A stretch of 64,000 nucleotides of DNA from Castanea sativa (lineage: Eukaryota; Streptophyta; Magnoliopsida; Fagales; Fagaceae). Positions 21,881 through 36,312 of the stretch are shown here, one piece after another. The DNA lies in contig NC_134022.1 in the NCBI RefSeq assembly GCF_040712315.1, positions 7,502,001 through 7,566,000 of the forward strand, written 5' to 3'. Made by a program: the position numbers and the translations under genes. Each line of letters starts with the position of its first letter. Position 1 is the first letter of the stretch. A model generated the notes under the pieces. The model saw only the letters and a list, made by a program, of their open reading frames with translations. It did no database searches and was not told the DNA's origin.

Positions 21881-24800
21881 ATGGATTCTCAGCCAAACAA
21901 CCTCTTCGAAACGGCGTCGCAGCCAGACACAGCCAACGACGCCTACACTTTCCTCGAATTCAACACGCAGGGCGAGGATTTCGACTACCCAGAGTTCCGC
22001 GACCCGATTCGCTCTCCAGTCTCATGGCCAACGCCTTCCGATTCGTTATCCGACCCGAATGACAGAGGTCCCGGGTCGGACCACCAGTCCGAGACCTCAC
22101 CTGTATCGGCTGCCCCCGGAAGCGTCACAAAAGCTCGGGCAGTCGGCTCGGGAAGCAGCAGTGGTGGTGGTGGGAATGCTAATAGCAACACCAATATCAT
22201 CAGCAGCAACAACAACAACAATAGCAGTAGTAATAATCAGGTGGTGGAAGCCCTAGCGGCCGGGATGGGAGGGCTGAACTTTGAGGAGACCGGGGACGAC
22301 GAGAGCTACGAGTATGGCAAAGGGGATTTCACGGAACACGCGTGTCGGTACTGTGGCGTGTCGAACCCGGCATGTGTTGTGCGTTGCAACGTGCCCTCGT
22401 GTCGTAAGTGGTTCTGCAATTCCAGAGGGAACACGTCCGGCTCGCATATCGTTAATCACCTGGTCAGTGCATTTGTTTTATCAGTTTATGTTTTGTTTGA
22501 TCTGAGGAATAATGTGAGTATAGAAGGGTAGACTGGGAAATTTGTGGTAAATAGGTTAAAGTTTTGTTGGATTGTATGGGTAATTAAAGTATATAGTTTA
22601 AATGTTAGCCTTGGAATTACCGGAGTTACTTAGTTTTGGTTAGTGCTAATGTGGGTATTATTCCTTTAGCCTCTCAGATATTATGAAATGCATACATTTG
22701 ATTTCGAAATTTTGAATTGGAAATTAAGGGTTACTTAGGAATTAGCAGACAAGGTAAAACAATATTTGTAGATACTAATATCATTTTGAAGTGTGGGTTC
22801 CAGTTAGCTAACTTGTAAAGTCTCTTTTTGTTGAATAAGAGATTTGGGTTTGTACTGATATCAACTGTATACCTCTAAGATACATACCCAGTATTTTTTT
22901 TTTTTTTTTGAAGTGCCAATAGATCTAGGATACACAACCCAACCCCAACAGTGAGAGATAGCCCAAACTTGTAAGAATTTTTATTTATATGTTTTATATA
23001 TAGGTTCCAATGTTGAACACTTACCTAGTTATCTCTTATTTACCCTTTTGGATTTTGATTTGTATTCTAAACATCATTTGATGGCCATGGATTCACTTGT
23101 TATCCATTATTGCTTTTAATTTGATATATGCTTAACAATGTGTAAAATAAATGCTTAACTATATATAAAAAATATAAATAGAATATATTTCATAAGTAAT
23201 TAATACACTAATTCCCAATGTATCATACCCTAAGTTTAAAAAAAAAAAATGTTGTATCCCCGTACAGTATTGTTTAAAAAAAATGTTGTATCCCCGTACC
23301 AGTATCAGATCCATACCTGTATCCGTACCTATGCATCATAGCCAAAAACTAATTGGTGTCTATCATCATGGAGTAGACACTATAGGTTGAATTCTGTTGT
23401 ACTTATCAAAAAAAATAAATCATATTGAGGTGATTTTCTGAACAATGAAGGCTCTTCAAGAAGTAATTAGAAAGATTTGATTTATTTCATTGTGCTTTGT
23501 GCTTAAGTAAAAAAAGGGATATTTTGATGACTAGCATTTCATCAGATTGTTCTTAGAGACAGAACAATCAGGAACATGTCTAATAATTTTCTACTACTTT
23601 GTGGAAATATGTTTTGTTAGCATTCCTTCTGAATTAACTTATTTGGTCATCACTTCCATTTGTGTGTTTATGACACTTGGATTAGGACATTAAGAGAGTA
23701 ATTTTAGAATTTTCTCAGATGTACCTTGTACTAGAGTTGTATCCTTCTATGCTTGTTAAATTGTGTGGGCTTGTAATATAGCCTGTCCTTTCTTCACATA
23801 TAGGGTAGAGCTAGGCTATGAAGATTCAGCTTGCATATGAATATATGTTATGTACTTTTTTGAGGAGAGATTGATAAAAATATATATATTTTTAGGGCTA
23901 AAATGGGAGATGACAGATTTGCACAAATTTTAGTTAAATTGGAACTCTGGAAAACTTTGATTCAGTTAACCTTTGGATTTTAAATTGGATTCAATGTTTA
24001 CTCTTTAATGATGTTACTATATTGAAAAGAAGAAAAAGCTTTCTCATTCTTTCTGATGGTGATTTTACCTATATGTTCCTCTGGTCCTGATGGAAAGAAG
24101 CTTTTGGTGACTTAGTAATGTTATGGAATTATGTATTAACCTCCACACCGAGCGATTTGAAGTGAGAGTTTTGAGTGTATGGTTTATATTTTGCAGTTTG
24201 CTTTCCAATTTGTATCCTTTTACCTTTGTACTGGTACTGCTTTAATTTTATTTATTTAATATTTGGAATAGTATTAGTGTAACCTTTTAGTCATATTTAC
24301 CCACTGATATGAATAATTTATATGGATGTTTTCCCTTAATTATTAGTTATAGGTTTTGTTAGTGATTATTCAATTTCTTTAGTGCTTTTAAATGCTATAG
24401 TTTATTCATTCAACATGGGTGAAAATTGATGAATTTTTCTTGAACCAATAGTTTGCTCCAGTTGATATAGGATAAATCATATGCCATTTTGCAATTGAAC
24501 ATGATTCTCTGATATTAATTCTTTTTACGTTATAATGTTGGTTCTATAGGTTCGAGCAAAACACAAGGAAGTATGTCTTCATAAAGACAGTCCTTTGGGA
24601 GAAACAATCCTTGAATGCTACAATTGTGGATGTCGTAATGTGTTCTTGCTTGGCTTTATTTCGGCAAAGACAGAGAGTGTGGTTGTTCTTCTTTGTAGGG
24701 AACCTTGCTTAAGTGTTAATGCATTGAAGGACATGAATTGGGACCTGAGCCAGTGGTGTCCCCTGATCGATGACCGGTGTTTTTTGCAGTGGCTTGTCAA

Positions 24801-27392
24801 GGTTAGTTTTCTTTTATGCATTGTTTCCTGTTTCACATATGAGGTGTTTTTTGTTAGACTTTTATAAACTGTTGCATTTTTGCAGATCCCATCTGAACAG
24901 GAGCAGTTGAGGGCACGCCAGATCAGTGCTCAACAGATAAACAAGGTTGAAGAACTTTGGAAATCAAATCCTGATGCTTCCCTGGAAGATCTTGAGAAGC
25001 CTGGTGTGGACGATGAACCTCAGCCTGTAGCCTTGAAGTACGAAGATGCATATCAGGTGACTGAGTTTGAATGATTGCCAACAACATGATTGCTTTACTA
25101 CCAGAGAAGGCTGGTGGAAGTTATAGTTTATGTGGCCGTTGACTAATACATTGATGGTGTTACCTTTCTTTTGCAGTATCAAAATGTATTTGCTCCACTA
25201 ATTAAGCTTGAGGCTGACTATGATAAAGTATGATTCATATCTCTTTATGTCTTCTACTCTTTTTTTTCTGTGCTTATATGGTTACGTTATTCTGTCCGAG
25301 TAGAGTGCTAAAGAAGATAATATTTAGCTTAATGATGCCTTTATGCTCCTCGAATGATTTATTCTGATTTCCTGAACAAAACATTGCTTTATGCAAAACA
25401 TTGTGTGGCATCTTATGATATCTTATTTGTTGTAGATGATGAAAGAATCTCAAAGCAAAGACAATGTCACAATTCGGTGGGATATCGGTCTTAACAAGAA
25501 GCGTATTGCATATTTTGTTTTTCCAAAGGTGCTTCACTATCTCAGTTTTTCCATTTTATTTGTGAATATCTTCTCATTACTGGTATTTTAATTTTTCCTG
25601 TTCTGCTCGGCCTTTTATGAGCATTTGTTGTACTTTGTTTCTATTTTGAAAATTATTTACTTAAAAAAGTTCTTTATTTTTTCCTTTTTCGAAAATTAAA
25701 CTGCCTGTTCTGTTGTTGTAGGAAGACAATGAGTTGCGCCTTGTACCTGGAGATGAGTTGCGGCTGCGTTATTCTGGAGATGCAGCACACCCAGCATGGC
25801 AGTCAGTGGGGCATGTGGTATGCCTCTTCTTTTGAGAGACATCTAAATGTTGTTTAGTATTTCCTTTCTACCGCTCTGGCAAATAGCCACATTGTATGGG
25901 TGTATTACATGCTTTTTATATTGTTCCAGATCAAGCTAACTGCACAAGAGGAGGTTGCACTTGAACTTCGTGCTAGTCAGGTAAATAAAGTGTTATTGCA
26001 GTTGGCTTGTTTCTTCAAGTTTTTAGTTAGTTGTCATTATTAGTGCATATTTTTAATATTCTATGCAGGGAGTTCCAGTTGATGTAAACCATGGTTTCAG
26101 TGTTGATTTTGTGTGGAAAAGTACAAGCTTTGATCGCATGCAGGGAGCAATGAAAACTTTTGCAGTGGATGAGACTAGTGTTAGCGGGTAGGTTGGCTGG
26201 TATTTCAGCTGTCTGCATTTGTTTGTATGTAAAAAGGTTTTAGGGAGTCTTTAATCTTGGCTGTAATATCTTGATTTTTCTAATTTATATTTTCCGGAAA
26301 TTTGTTATAGAATATTGTGGAGAGGTAATATGAATATCAATGGTAATGCATATAATTCTGTTACATTTTATATAGATATGTTGGACTTTTCCATGCTTTT
26401 TTTTTCTACTCTATTAAGGGTTTGTGTTTGGTGTTATTATATCCTAGTTTGATTTGTTTACTCGTGTATCAGTCTGTCAATATTCTGGGTGCTGTGTTCA
26501 AATATTAGATCAGTCAATTATAGGGGTCATGCTTATTTTGTTTCTGAGTTATTTGCTCTTTGTTTGCTCTTTGAATTTAAATGCCACCATCCATGCAGGT
26601 ACATTTACCACCACTTGTTGGGCCATGAAGTTGAAGTTCAAATGGTTCGCAATACACTGCCTCGTCGTTTTGGCGCACCTGGTCTTCCGGAGCTCAATGC
26701 ATCTCAAGTATGCTGTCCTGATCATCTACTTAATTCTGTCTTGATTGTTATGCTTCCTCTACAGATATATGTTTTAATGTTATTGGTTGAATATTTTAGT
26801 TATGGTAAAAAGTTGGAAATTCTAGTCTACAGTTAGGCACTTAGATTGTGAATAGAACCCTATGACCATGTACATCTCGTTTAAGTGCAAAATGGGCATT
26901 ACGCTACATCAATAAGCCTTTTCAAGAGGCCTAATGATGTACATGTAATGATCAAGAAATCTGCCAAGCTTTTTGAATATGTAATGATCAGAATTCTGCA
27001 TTTTCATTCTGGGTGACACCTTGCTTTTATGCAAGATATTGTAACCGGATTGCTCAGAGTGGTTTGTACTTGTTTGATAGGTGTTTGCTGTAAAGAGTGT
27101 CCTTCAGAAACCTATAAGTTTGATTCAAGGTCCACCTGGCACGGGGAAAACAGTAACCTCTGCAGCGATTGTATATCACATGGCCAAACAAGGCCAGGGG
27201 CAAGTAGGTTTAATTTCATGTTTCCTAGCATTTGTATTTATTTGTTTGGTCATTACACTAGATAATATTATTCTTTTGTCAGGTTTTGGTTTGTGCCCCT
27301 AGCAATGTGGCTGTAGACCAACTAGCGGAAAAGATAAGTGCTACTGGGTTAAAGGTAATTAAGCAAAGCTTTGCTTGCAATTTTGCCAACTC

Positions 27393-27451
<59 letters not shown>

Positions 27452-30400
27452 CATTCTGTTCTATTTTTTATTGCCATTTCTGGCCATGTAGTTCCTTTTC
27501 CTTATTGCGTCTGTGCATAAACATCTACTGTTAAATGGATTATTTTTTGCAAAGGAAAATATCGTGTGTAAGATTTTCATCAGCTGTGAGAAAAATATTG
27601 AGATTAGATAGAACATAATTGTGTATGGGGATCTATCATGAACTCTATTGAACGTAAGGCAATTGAATTTACAAAAGTGGATCCCCACATCATCATTTAC
27701 CACCTACCTTGTCCAAATTTTGTGTGTCATTGTTCCTGTCTTTCTTTCAGGCAAACCTTGTCATAATGTCAAGTGCCACTCTTTATTTTCTGAGCTGCCA
27801 TGGCCTGCCCTGGTAAATCACTTTTAAGGACCTGGGCATTACCTAGGCACAACTGCGATCAATAAAGAACCATAAATGTTAAGACTTTTGAGATGTTTTC
27901 TTAGCAGTGGACTACAGGATTTGTAAATAAAGCTTATGCACTTGTCTGTTTACTTTCCACTGTAGTGATGATTCTCTCTAAAATGCTTAATTCTGCTGCC
28001 TTCTTATCATTCAATTATATGATGCATTGTATTAGAGTAATTTCCTATGCAATGTTGATAATTGAAACCATATTACCATTATATTTTCTCAAAAAGAAGA
28101 AATAAAATAATTTCCATTTACTTGAAGAAACTAACTACTTATATCTGGTCATTGACATATTACAATTTTATTCAGAGTATCTTCTACATGTGTGAAAGAT
28201 TCTTCAATTGATCTGAATTTTTTAAATGACATTATCAATATATAATTGTGTAGAGGCATCTTTGAAAGATGTTTTTGGTTAATTAAATTTTGCGTGATGG
28301 AGCTTTCTATTGCTTTCAAGTGCATTTTGTAGGCATGCTTGTCTTGAAAATTGTTGTCTGAAATTGTTGAATTGAATAAAGTTTTGGAACTGTTTAGCAG
28401 TCAAAATATCTGTTAGGATTGTTGTTGTCAGAATAGATGGTGGTAGGGGCTCAATTTTAATTCATAATGATGCTTCATTTAAAATCAGTGCTTGCTATTT
28501 TACTGTTTTCTTTTATTTGTTTTTTTAAAATTATTTTACCTTACATTTTATTCTTTTTTTGTGGTTTTTTTTTTGGGGGGGGGGGGATTTCAGGTTGTTA
28601 GGCTTTGTGCAAAATCAAGGGAAGCTGTGAGTTCTCCGGTTGAGCATCTGACCCTTCACTATCAGGTGTGTGTGGGCATCATTATTGTATTCTGTCTGAT
28701 ACTACTAGTATGTTCTCTGTTCTTAGCCTGTTTTACATTCTTGCAGGTTCGACATCTTGACACATCTGAAAAGAGTGAGCTTCACAAGTTACAACAACTG
28801 AAAGATGAACAAGGTCAGGCTTATTCTCATTTTTTTTTGCCCTTTTAAATTTTTATTATTAATGGATAGAGTATTCAATCTGTACTGTACTATTGGTCTT
28901 CCGTTTTTGCTGTGTTGTAAAATGGAGCAGTTGATTTGAGGATTGGCTAGCTTGGTTTGATTCTGCTTTGGGTTTTGTAAGCTTAGAGGCGTTAGGATTA
29001 TTCAGGTTTCAATTTCAGGAACAAAGGGTACTAGTCAGAATATATGCAAGGTGTTATGATTCTTGGAGACATGCAATTGGGTGAAGCCTACTGAAATTTT
29101 CATTTTATGTTGTGTTGACAGCGTGTTTGGTGAATAAACTCGTCTCCCCCCCCCCCCCCCCCCCTAAAGAAGAGGAACCCTCTCGTGAACACATGAAATG
29201 CCCTTATATAATGACAAAAAAGAGAGAATTAAAATCGGTAAGTAGGAGAATCAATAAAATTAACAATAGGATGAAAGTCTCTATGGCCATCAAACAGTGA
29301 AATTTCCACATCTTTAAACATACAACGGTGGATCTCTCCTTCATAATGTCCACAATAGGCACAAAGGAGCTAGATTTCAAACAAGGGAGGAATGATAAAA
29401 AAAAAAAAAACTGATTCCTTTATCCACTTGGTAGATCAATAGCACTTTTAGGCATTACCCGATCTACTTCAAACATGAAAAAATAAAGCTTCCTAATTTA
29501 TAGGCAGTATCACAATGCTACAACAAATGGTCCATAGTCTGTCCACTACTTCAGATGCAGCACCCTTTTATGAAGGAATTCCTCTCATGAGATTATAAAA
29601 TGTTAAAATCTTCCCCCAGAACATTGTCCAGAAAAATAAAAAGCCCTTTTTGAAGCCTTAACACGAAATCCTTTTCAAGGGGAAAGTCATGTCACTAGTC
29701 TCTCAAAGCCTCATTATATGATCAAACATCAAATTTTCCATTGCCAGTGAACCTCTAGTTGGAATGCTTGGATACCAAATATTGAAGAATAAATCAACTG
29801 ACGCAATCTCAATTGTGAAAGTCTAGAATGAATCTAATATTAGAAGAGCATATCCTCCTCTCATTTTGGCCATCTAAATAAGAAATAGTTGAGCCAAGAG
29901 TCTTGTCATGGTTGGCATGTCCTGGTGTTTCCAACAGAGGCATCCAGGTTCAAATCCCCCCACCCCCAACTATGAAATCATTAAGTAAGATATAGCTGAG
30001 TCATCCTTATCTGATGCAGTTGCATATAGCTTCAGGTATAACTCTTCAAAGAATGATCCCCACATATGGTGAATACTTTGCATATCAGAATTGTGATTCA
30101 ATTGTTTTATTTATTGTTTTTAATAGGTAATTCACTTGTTTTATCTGCTCTGTGCAGTTAGATTGCTTTAGGTAGGAAACAAGTAACTGGGGGATTAGTT
30201 TACTATGGTTACTCTGTGGAAGATAAAATAATAGTTTGTTTGTATTTGTGTTGTTTATTTATTCATTTATTCTTATTTTTAAAGGAGAGTTCCCTTTGGG
30301 GGTCATTGCCAGGTCAATTTAAGTTCCTCTGCTTGAATAGTGTGTCTGATTAAGGTTATCATACCACTATATATTTGGAATATGTTGCACCGGGAATGTA

Positions 30401-33400
30401 GGAAACGAATGAGTTTGACTTAACTTACAAATTGTTTTTGAAGATTTTATTGAACTTTAATAAAGCTTGTTGAGTGTGCTTTGATATCTGGACATTTCTG
30501 CATAATCACTTTCTTTGGATATCATTTTTTTTAACCTTTTACCTAGTAACTTAGATCCTTCTTGAATTTCCCATGCCTAATTTTTGTTAAATAAAAACTG
30601 CATCTTTGAGTTCGAAGTTGGTTTTTTCTTATTTCTTTCTCCTAATTTGTACAGGAGAATTGTCTAGCAGTGATGAGAAAAAATATAAAGCACTGAAGCG
30701 GGCAACTGAAAGGGAGATTTCTCAAAGTGCTGATGTCATCTGTTGCACATGTGTTGGTGCTGGAGATCCTCGATTGGCAAATTTTAGGTTCCGCCAGGTT
30801 GAAATGCATCTAACATGTGGAAGTTTGTCTAGGATTCACTAGTTTAAAAGCTTACTCTTTTTAACTTTTTGTTTTGTTTTTGTATTTTTTTCAGGTACTT
30901 ATTGATGAGTCCACGCAGGCTACAGAACCTGAATGTCTTATTCCTTTGGTTCTTGGGGCAAAGCAGGTATAGAGATCAAGTTTAACCTTGTCATTCTATT
31001 CTCCCTGTTTCATGAGTGGTCTTCTGACTAGTAAATATGCATCAGGTTGTTCTTGTTGGGGACCATTGCCAGCTTGGTCCAGTCATTATGTGCAAGAAAG
31101 CAGCTCGTGCTGGCTTAGCCCAGTCTCTCTTTGAACGTCTTGTTCTACTTGGGGTGAAACCGATTAGGTTGCAGGTAATGAGTAGGATATATTATGTCTG
31201 TTTTTATGGAACTTATATAAATTCCATGCAGGTCTCAAAGTTTTACTTTTATCTCCTTCCCATTCTTACTGTTGGAGCTAGGAGTCTACATACTTGAACA
31301 AGACAATGAAAGTCATTTTTAAATTGATTTCTCCTTAACGTAATAACAAACTAATTGAAATTTAGAAATTAATGGGGGAGATGAATAATAAATTAATGGT
31401 GGTGAATTGTTTTCACGATGGTAATTGCTTACTTATAATGATGGTATAAATTGGTATATGCATGCTTATCCTGTACTGTGATAGCTGAAACGGCTTTTTC
31501 ATGTTGAAAATTTGTTCGTACTTTGCTGTCCATTCATTTACGCTATTTGATGGAGTTTTGTTGATTTGTAAGGACTCGTTAAAGGTTAATAATTTGATGT
31601 GTTGAAATGTACAGCTGACTTTTTATTGTACTTATTGTCATTGCCCAATATACAATTTTTTAAGACTCATTTCTTACATTCTGTTTGAAACCTAGGTTCA
31701 ATATCGTATGCACCCATCTCTGTCAGAATTTCCTTCTAACAGCTTCTATGAAGGCACGCTACAGAATGGAGTAACTATAAATGAGAGGCAATCTTCGGGA
31801 ATTGACTTTCCTTGGCCTGTGCCCAATCGCCCAATGTTCTTTTATGTCCAGGTATTACAACTGCCTATCAATTGCCTGTAGTTAGATTTTGGTCACAGTG
31901 AACATAAATAGAATTAGCAAATAACTGGTGCATTATATGATTTGTATCTAGCTTGGGTGTGAAATCATTGGTTTGATTCTTAAAATCATCATAAATTGAT
32001 TTTGATGTTAAAACTGGTTGAGCTCCTTTTTGTTTTGGGTGTGTTTTCAAATCTCGGCTCCCTCCCCCTGGCACCCCCAGTGAGCTGTCTGATAAAATAT
32101 GCTTGTTTTGTAGATGGGACAAGAGGAGATAAGTGCTAGCGGAACATCCTATCTGAATAGGACTGAGGCTGCTAATGTCGAAAAGATTGTAACTACTTTC
32201 TTAAGGAGCGGTGTAGTGCCTAGTCAGGTTACTATGGATCTTCTTTACTTCTGAATTGGTGCAGTTCTGTTCTCAGTTATTAATTATATCCCTTATATCA
32301 CAGATTGGGGTGATAACACCATATGAGGGACAAAGAGCATATATTGTGAACTATATGTCTAGAAATGGTGCTCTTAGACAGCAACTTTACAAGGAGATTG
32401 AGGTAATGTTTATATTCAACTCATCAGTCCTAGGGCACAATAACTTTTTCCTGCTGTTTCTAAAAACTTGTGTTTATTACAGGTTGCAAGTGTAGATTCA
32501 TTTCAAGGAAGGGAAAAAGACTACATTATTCTGTCATGTGTGAGGAGTAATGAACATCAGGTTAGTTAATGTGACATTTATGATATTTATTCAGTGTTAT
32601 TTCTGACCTGAAGACTCAGTATTGGTCTTGGTTAACTCTTGTTTTAATGAGAGGCAGTGGATGGACATTTGTTTCTAATTATTGGTGTCCCTGTAACCAT
32701 TGTCATCATTGTTGTTGTTTATTTCTATTTTTCGAATGAAGTTTCACTGTCAATTCTTGTATTTGCTGACAAGATTTAATATGCTTGTTCATGCTTTAAG
32801 GATTTGACACCCCTGTATTAATTTACCTTCATGGACTAGTTTAACAAAATGAAATGGCAATAACTGTCAAAGCAGAAGAGATATTTTACCTTGTCCTCCT
32901 TTTTGGATTACTAGGTATAGTTGATTTCTGTCATATATTCATTATTTTCTAATCTTATATTCTCCGTTCGCACTTAGCATTTGAGAGTTCAAAGGGGGGC
33001 TGGGTTGAGCTGTAGTGGTAGTAAAATATTTCTAACCTTTATCAAAACTTATCAAGTGCAAGTGAGATCTAGTTCAATTGTTATATTCTTCTACTAGAAG
33101 AACAAGACTGAGGGTAAGGTCAGGGTTCAAAACCCATTATGTTGCGTGTGATTTACTAATTTAAAAAGTAAGCAATATTGGCAGTTCATATAAAACCCTT
33201 AATTTTGTGGCCTACAGGTTATGTAATGGATACCTAAAGTATGTGTTTTTAGGTGATTGGTGGATTCTGAATGTTGTCCAGAAAGATATTGTTTGTATCT
33301 AGATATTTTCATACATGATATATTTATGTATTGATGTTTGACTGCTGGTTCCCTTCTCTACAGGGAATTGGATTCCTTAATGATCCCCGTAGGCTCAATG

Positions 33401-36312
33401 TTGCTTTAACTCGTGCTCGATATGGTATTGTCATTCTGGGGAATCCTAAAGTCCTGAGCAAACAGCCACTGTGGAATAGCTTATTGACACACTACAAGGT
33501 ATTTCCTTGTTTTATGCTATTGTGGTTTGTCTAAGGCTCTATCTTATTGCACTTGCAATGTGCTGGAATTGATTCTGGGATGTTGAAGCTAGTCAACTAT
33601 TATTCTTTGTCTTAAAATGGATCATAACCTTTTCCTCTTTGGTTGTCTCAAAATGTATGAACGATTCTGTAAGTGGAATTTGTACTTTATTTTTTATATT
33701 AGCCTCCTTTTTTTTTTTTTTTTTTCCAAAAAGCAAACAATATTATCAAAGGTGATACCACTTTGATTGTCAAATCCTTGTGCCATTTTAAAAGTTTCAA
33801 TTATTTTTGAGGCAGAGGGAGCATTTCACAGATTGACAGTATTTTTTATCTTACATCGTGTGCATATTATGCTATTATTTATAATTATGTCAGAGATTTG
33901 GTCATGTATCTTTTAATTCAACATCCTTAATTTTTGACCTTTCAACATTAAGTGATTAGTGGTTTCTTGTTCAATATGTAATGCGTGGTATTGCAGATCA
34001 CTCGTAGTTTGATGCAACTAATCCTTTTTTTTGTTACTAAACAACGTCCTCCTATTTTTTTGCTAATGTTTCATCAGGAGCATGAATGCTTGGTTGAAGG
34101 ACCTCTGAATAATTTGAAACAAAGTATGGTTCAATTTCAAAAGCCTAAAAAGGTAGGTGATGGAAATTCAAAAGTTGATATGTGAGTTTCTTTTAATTTT
34201 TGGGCTTTCCTTCCTCTTTTTTTTTTGAGAGAGAAGGGGGGGGGGGGGAGGGTTAATCATTGGGGTTGGTTATCAATTATGAAGCATTTATGTGGATAGG
34301 AGCTGATATTAATATTGTTATTTTGAAATAGATCTACAACGATAGGAGGCTTTTCTTTGGTGGTGGACCTGGTGTTGTGCCTAATGATACTTTTGGTTCT
34401 GTTGCCTCATCTCCAAATGCTGATAGAAGAAGCGGTCGTGGTAGGGGTATGTTATTTCTAACATATTGTATATTTACATTATTTGTATTTTCCTGGAATG
34501 ACACTTTAAATCCAGCAGAGTGGCTTGAGTGTGCTCCTTTTTCACTGTTGAGATTATAATGTCTTCGAAGTAGTACATGACACGATCGAGATACTATTTT
34601 GTTCCAACTGCAGGTACTTTTGTATCTCCTGGCCCTCCTAATGGTACCCATAAGCCTGGGGTGCATCCTGCGGGCTATCCAATGCCTCGGGTTCCCCTTC
34701 CACCATTTCCTGGTGGTCCCCCTTCTCAGCCATATGCTATTCCATCTCGTGGAGCAGTGCATGGACCAGTCGGAGCTGTTCCTCATGTCCCTCCACCAGG
34801 CAGTCGGGGTTTTGGGGCTGGGCGTGGCAATGCTGGTGCTCCTATTGGCAGTCATCTGCCTCACCAACAAGGCACCCAGCAAGCTATTGGAAATATTGGC
34901 TCTACTTTCAACTTTCCTGCACTGGAGAATCCAAACAGCCAGCCATCTGTGGGTGGTCCATTATCTCAACCTGGGTTTGTTAATAATGTCTGTACTCATT
35001 CTTTCTTGTTACATTTATTTGCCAAATTTTTGTATTCTATCCCGTATTAGTGTTGTCATGTCCTGAGTATCATTTTTTTATGTGTCAGATGCCAGTTCAA
35101 GGGCCTAGCCAAACATTTCGAGATGGATTTTCCATGGCGGGCATGTCTCAGGTATTTATTGTACTTGCATATGCAACTGTATATATGTTTGTTCTATTCT
35201 TGATTTTCATTTATTTCAATGTCTTTCAACTATTATCAGGAATTCTTGGGTGATGACTTCAAAAGCCAGGGATCACATGTTCCTTATAATGTTGCTGAAT
35301 TTTCCACTCAGGTACATGTCAGGGAAATCCTAGTATTCTTTTATATACTTGGTCATATATATTGCATATTGCGGAGTGTTTGGTTGTATTTGATCTTGAT
35401 TACGTATTGGAAACTCTGGGATGTATAATGTTGTGCTATTTATTGTTTGGGTGTGATGCTTTAGGGATTACAAGGTGTATTAGGGGTTTGTCTTTTTAAT
35501 TTATAAGACTAATGAAATTTATTTATTGGGTGGCTTAATATTAAATGATTTCACCTTTCTGTTTATTATGTTGATGTGTTACTGGCCTGGTCTGCAGGCT
35601 TCTCAAAGTGGATATGCTGTCGATTATGTTACTCAAGGAGCACAAGGTGGGTTTCCTGGGAACTTTCTAAACCAGAACTCTCAAGCTGGATATTCTCGCT
35701 TTGGTACAGGGAATGATTTTATGTCCCAGGTTTGAGTTCATTACCACTCTGAATGTGTTTATGCTTTCTTTTATCATTATTTCCTTTTCTTTTTTGAACT
35801 TATACTTTGATTTCTGCTGTTTCAGGACTACATGACGCATGGTTCGCAAGGCCTATTTACTCAGGTTGGCTTCAATGACCCCTCACAAGATGATGCATCA
35901 CAGAGCCACTTTGGTGTGGCAAATGCGAACCCACTTCAGTCTCAGGTTTCTTCAAATTTTAATGCTGTTTACTAGCAGAACTTTGTAGGTAGAATTATGA
36001 AAATGCCAAGTTGTAAGAAACATATGGCTATGGAGAGTAGTTTGCCAAACCTTGCTGTGTTTAGCAAGGAGTTTGATGCAATGTGCTCTTGGCTAAATGT
36101 TTTCTGCATCCTTAAGGCTTGGTTGCAGGTGGTCCTCTCAAGTGAAGAAGTTTATAACTTGTCTGACTTGTTTGCAGGGCTTGATGAATTCTCTCTACTC
36201 TCAGCCCTTTGCCCACTACAACACGCAACCACCGCTGAACTTGCAGGCTCCACAACAGCAGCCTCAGCAGGGTCAGAGCTCTCAAAATCAGAAAATCCAT
36301 TTTAATGGTTGA
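21881..36312 (+). CDS. UPF1: UPF1 RNA helicase (regulator of nonsense transcripts 1)
   Basis: UPF1 is the ATP-dependent RNA helicase that triggers nonsense-mediated mRNA decay in the cytoplasm with UPF2 and UPF3. I joined 29 coding exons: 21881-22462, 24550-24801, 24886-25056, 25177-25227, 25436-25528, 25722-25817, 25930-25980, 26069-26187, 26599-26707, 27081-27203, 27283-27354, 28594-28665, 28747-28813, 30655-30797, 30895-30966, 31046-31174, 31696-31851, 32114-32227, 32304-32402, 32483-32560, 33364-33498, 34078-34152, 34332-34446, 34614-34987, 35089-35151, 35240-35311, 35598-35729, 35826-35945, 36178-36312. All introns are GT..AG and the sum is 1,289 codons plus stop, close to the size of plant UPF1. 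Visible domains are: the Cys/His-rich UPF2-binding domain from about residue 155 ([11 protein letters not shown]); Walker A GPPGTGKT at 525-532; Walker B DEST at 671-674; QYRMHP at 736-741; DSFQGREKD at 862-870; LNVALTRAR at 894-902. The C-terminal tail has more than ten SQ sites, the targets of SMG1-type kinases. The ATG follows a telo-box leader. The donor of exon 24 (aataat|gtctgt) is weak. The frame is intact. Confidence 0.97.
22797..22852 (+). repeat. Possible SINE family 1 head in UPF1 intron 1
   Basis: The stretch 'cagttagctaacttgtaaag' followed by 'gttgaataagagatttgggt' resembles the tRNA-like head of the SINE at 1173-1339. A matching tail-like stretch (gccaaaaactaattggtgtc, then 'agacactataggttgaattc') appears about 490 bp later at 23341-23400, as if the SINE was split by a later insertion. 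Low confidence. Confidence 0.35.
27395..27449. repeat. (TA)n microsatellite in UPF1 intron 11
   Basis: About 27 pure TA repeats, starting 41 bp after the exon 11 donor. Confidence 0.97.
29146..29164. repeat. C19 homopolymer in UPF1 intron 13
   Basis: An uninterrupted run of 19 C at the low-coordinate edge of the antisense LINE remnant. On the element's strand it is a G run close to the 3' end. Confidence 0.9.
29180..29730 (-). mobile_element. LINE (L1-type) 3' remnant, antisense in UPF1 intron 13
   Basis: On the minus strand, broken frames give residues typical of the zinc-binding region (zf-RVT) found at the C-terminus of plant LINE polyproteins. From high to low coordinate these are '[15 protein letters not shown]', then a C-C-x-C motif followed by '[11 protein letters not shown]' (about 29510-29575), then '[10 protein letters not shown]' (about 29350). 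Several stops and shifts interrupt it. It lies opposite to UPF1 transcription and explains part of this 1.84-kb intron. Confidence 0.65.

Noticed and set aside
21985..22221. Minus-strand frame opposite UPF1 exon 1
   Set aside because: Shadow of the Asn/Ser/Gly-rich coding strand.
34334..34882. 182-residue minus-strand frame opposite UPF1 exons 23-24
   Set aside because: Crosses UPF1 introns and has no recognisable domain; the plus strand clearly codes for UPF1.
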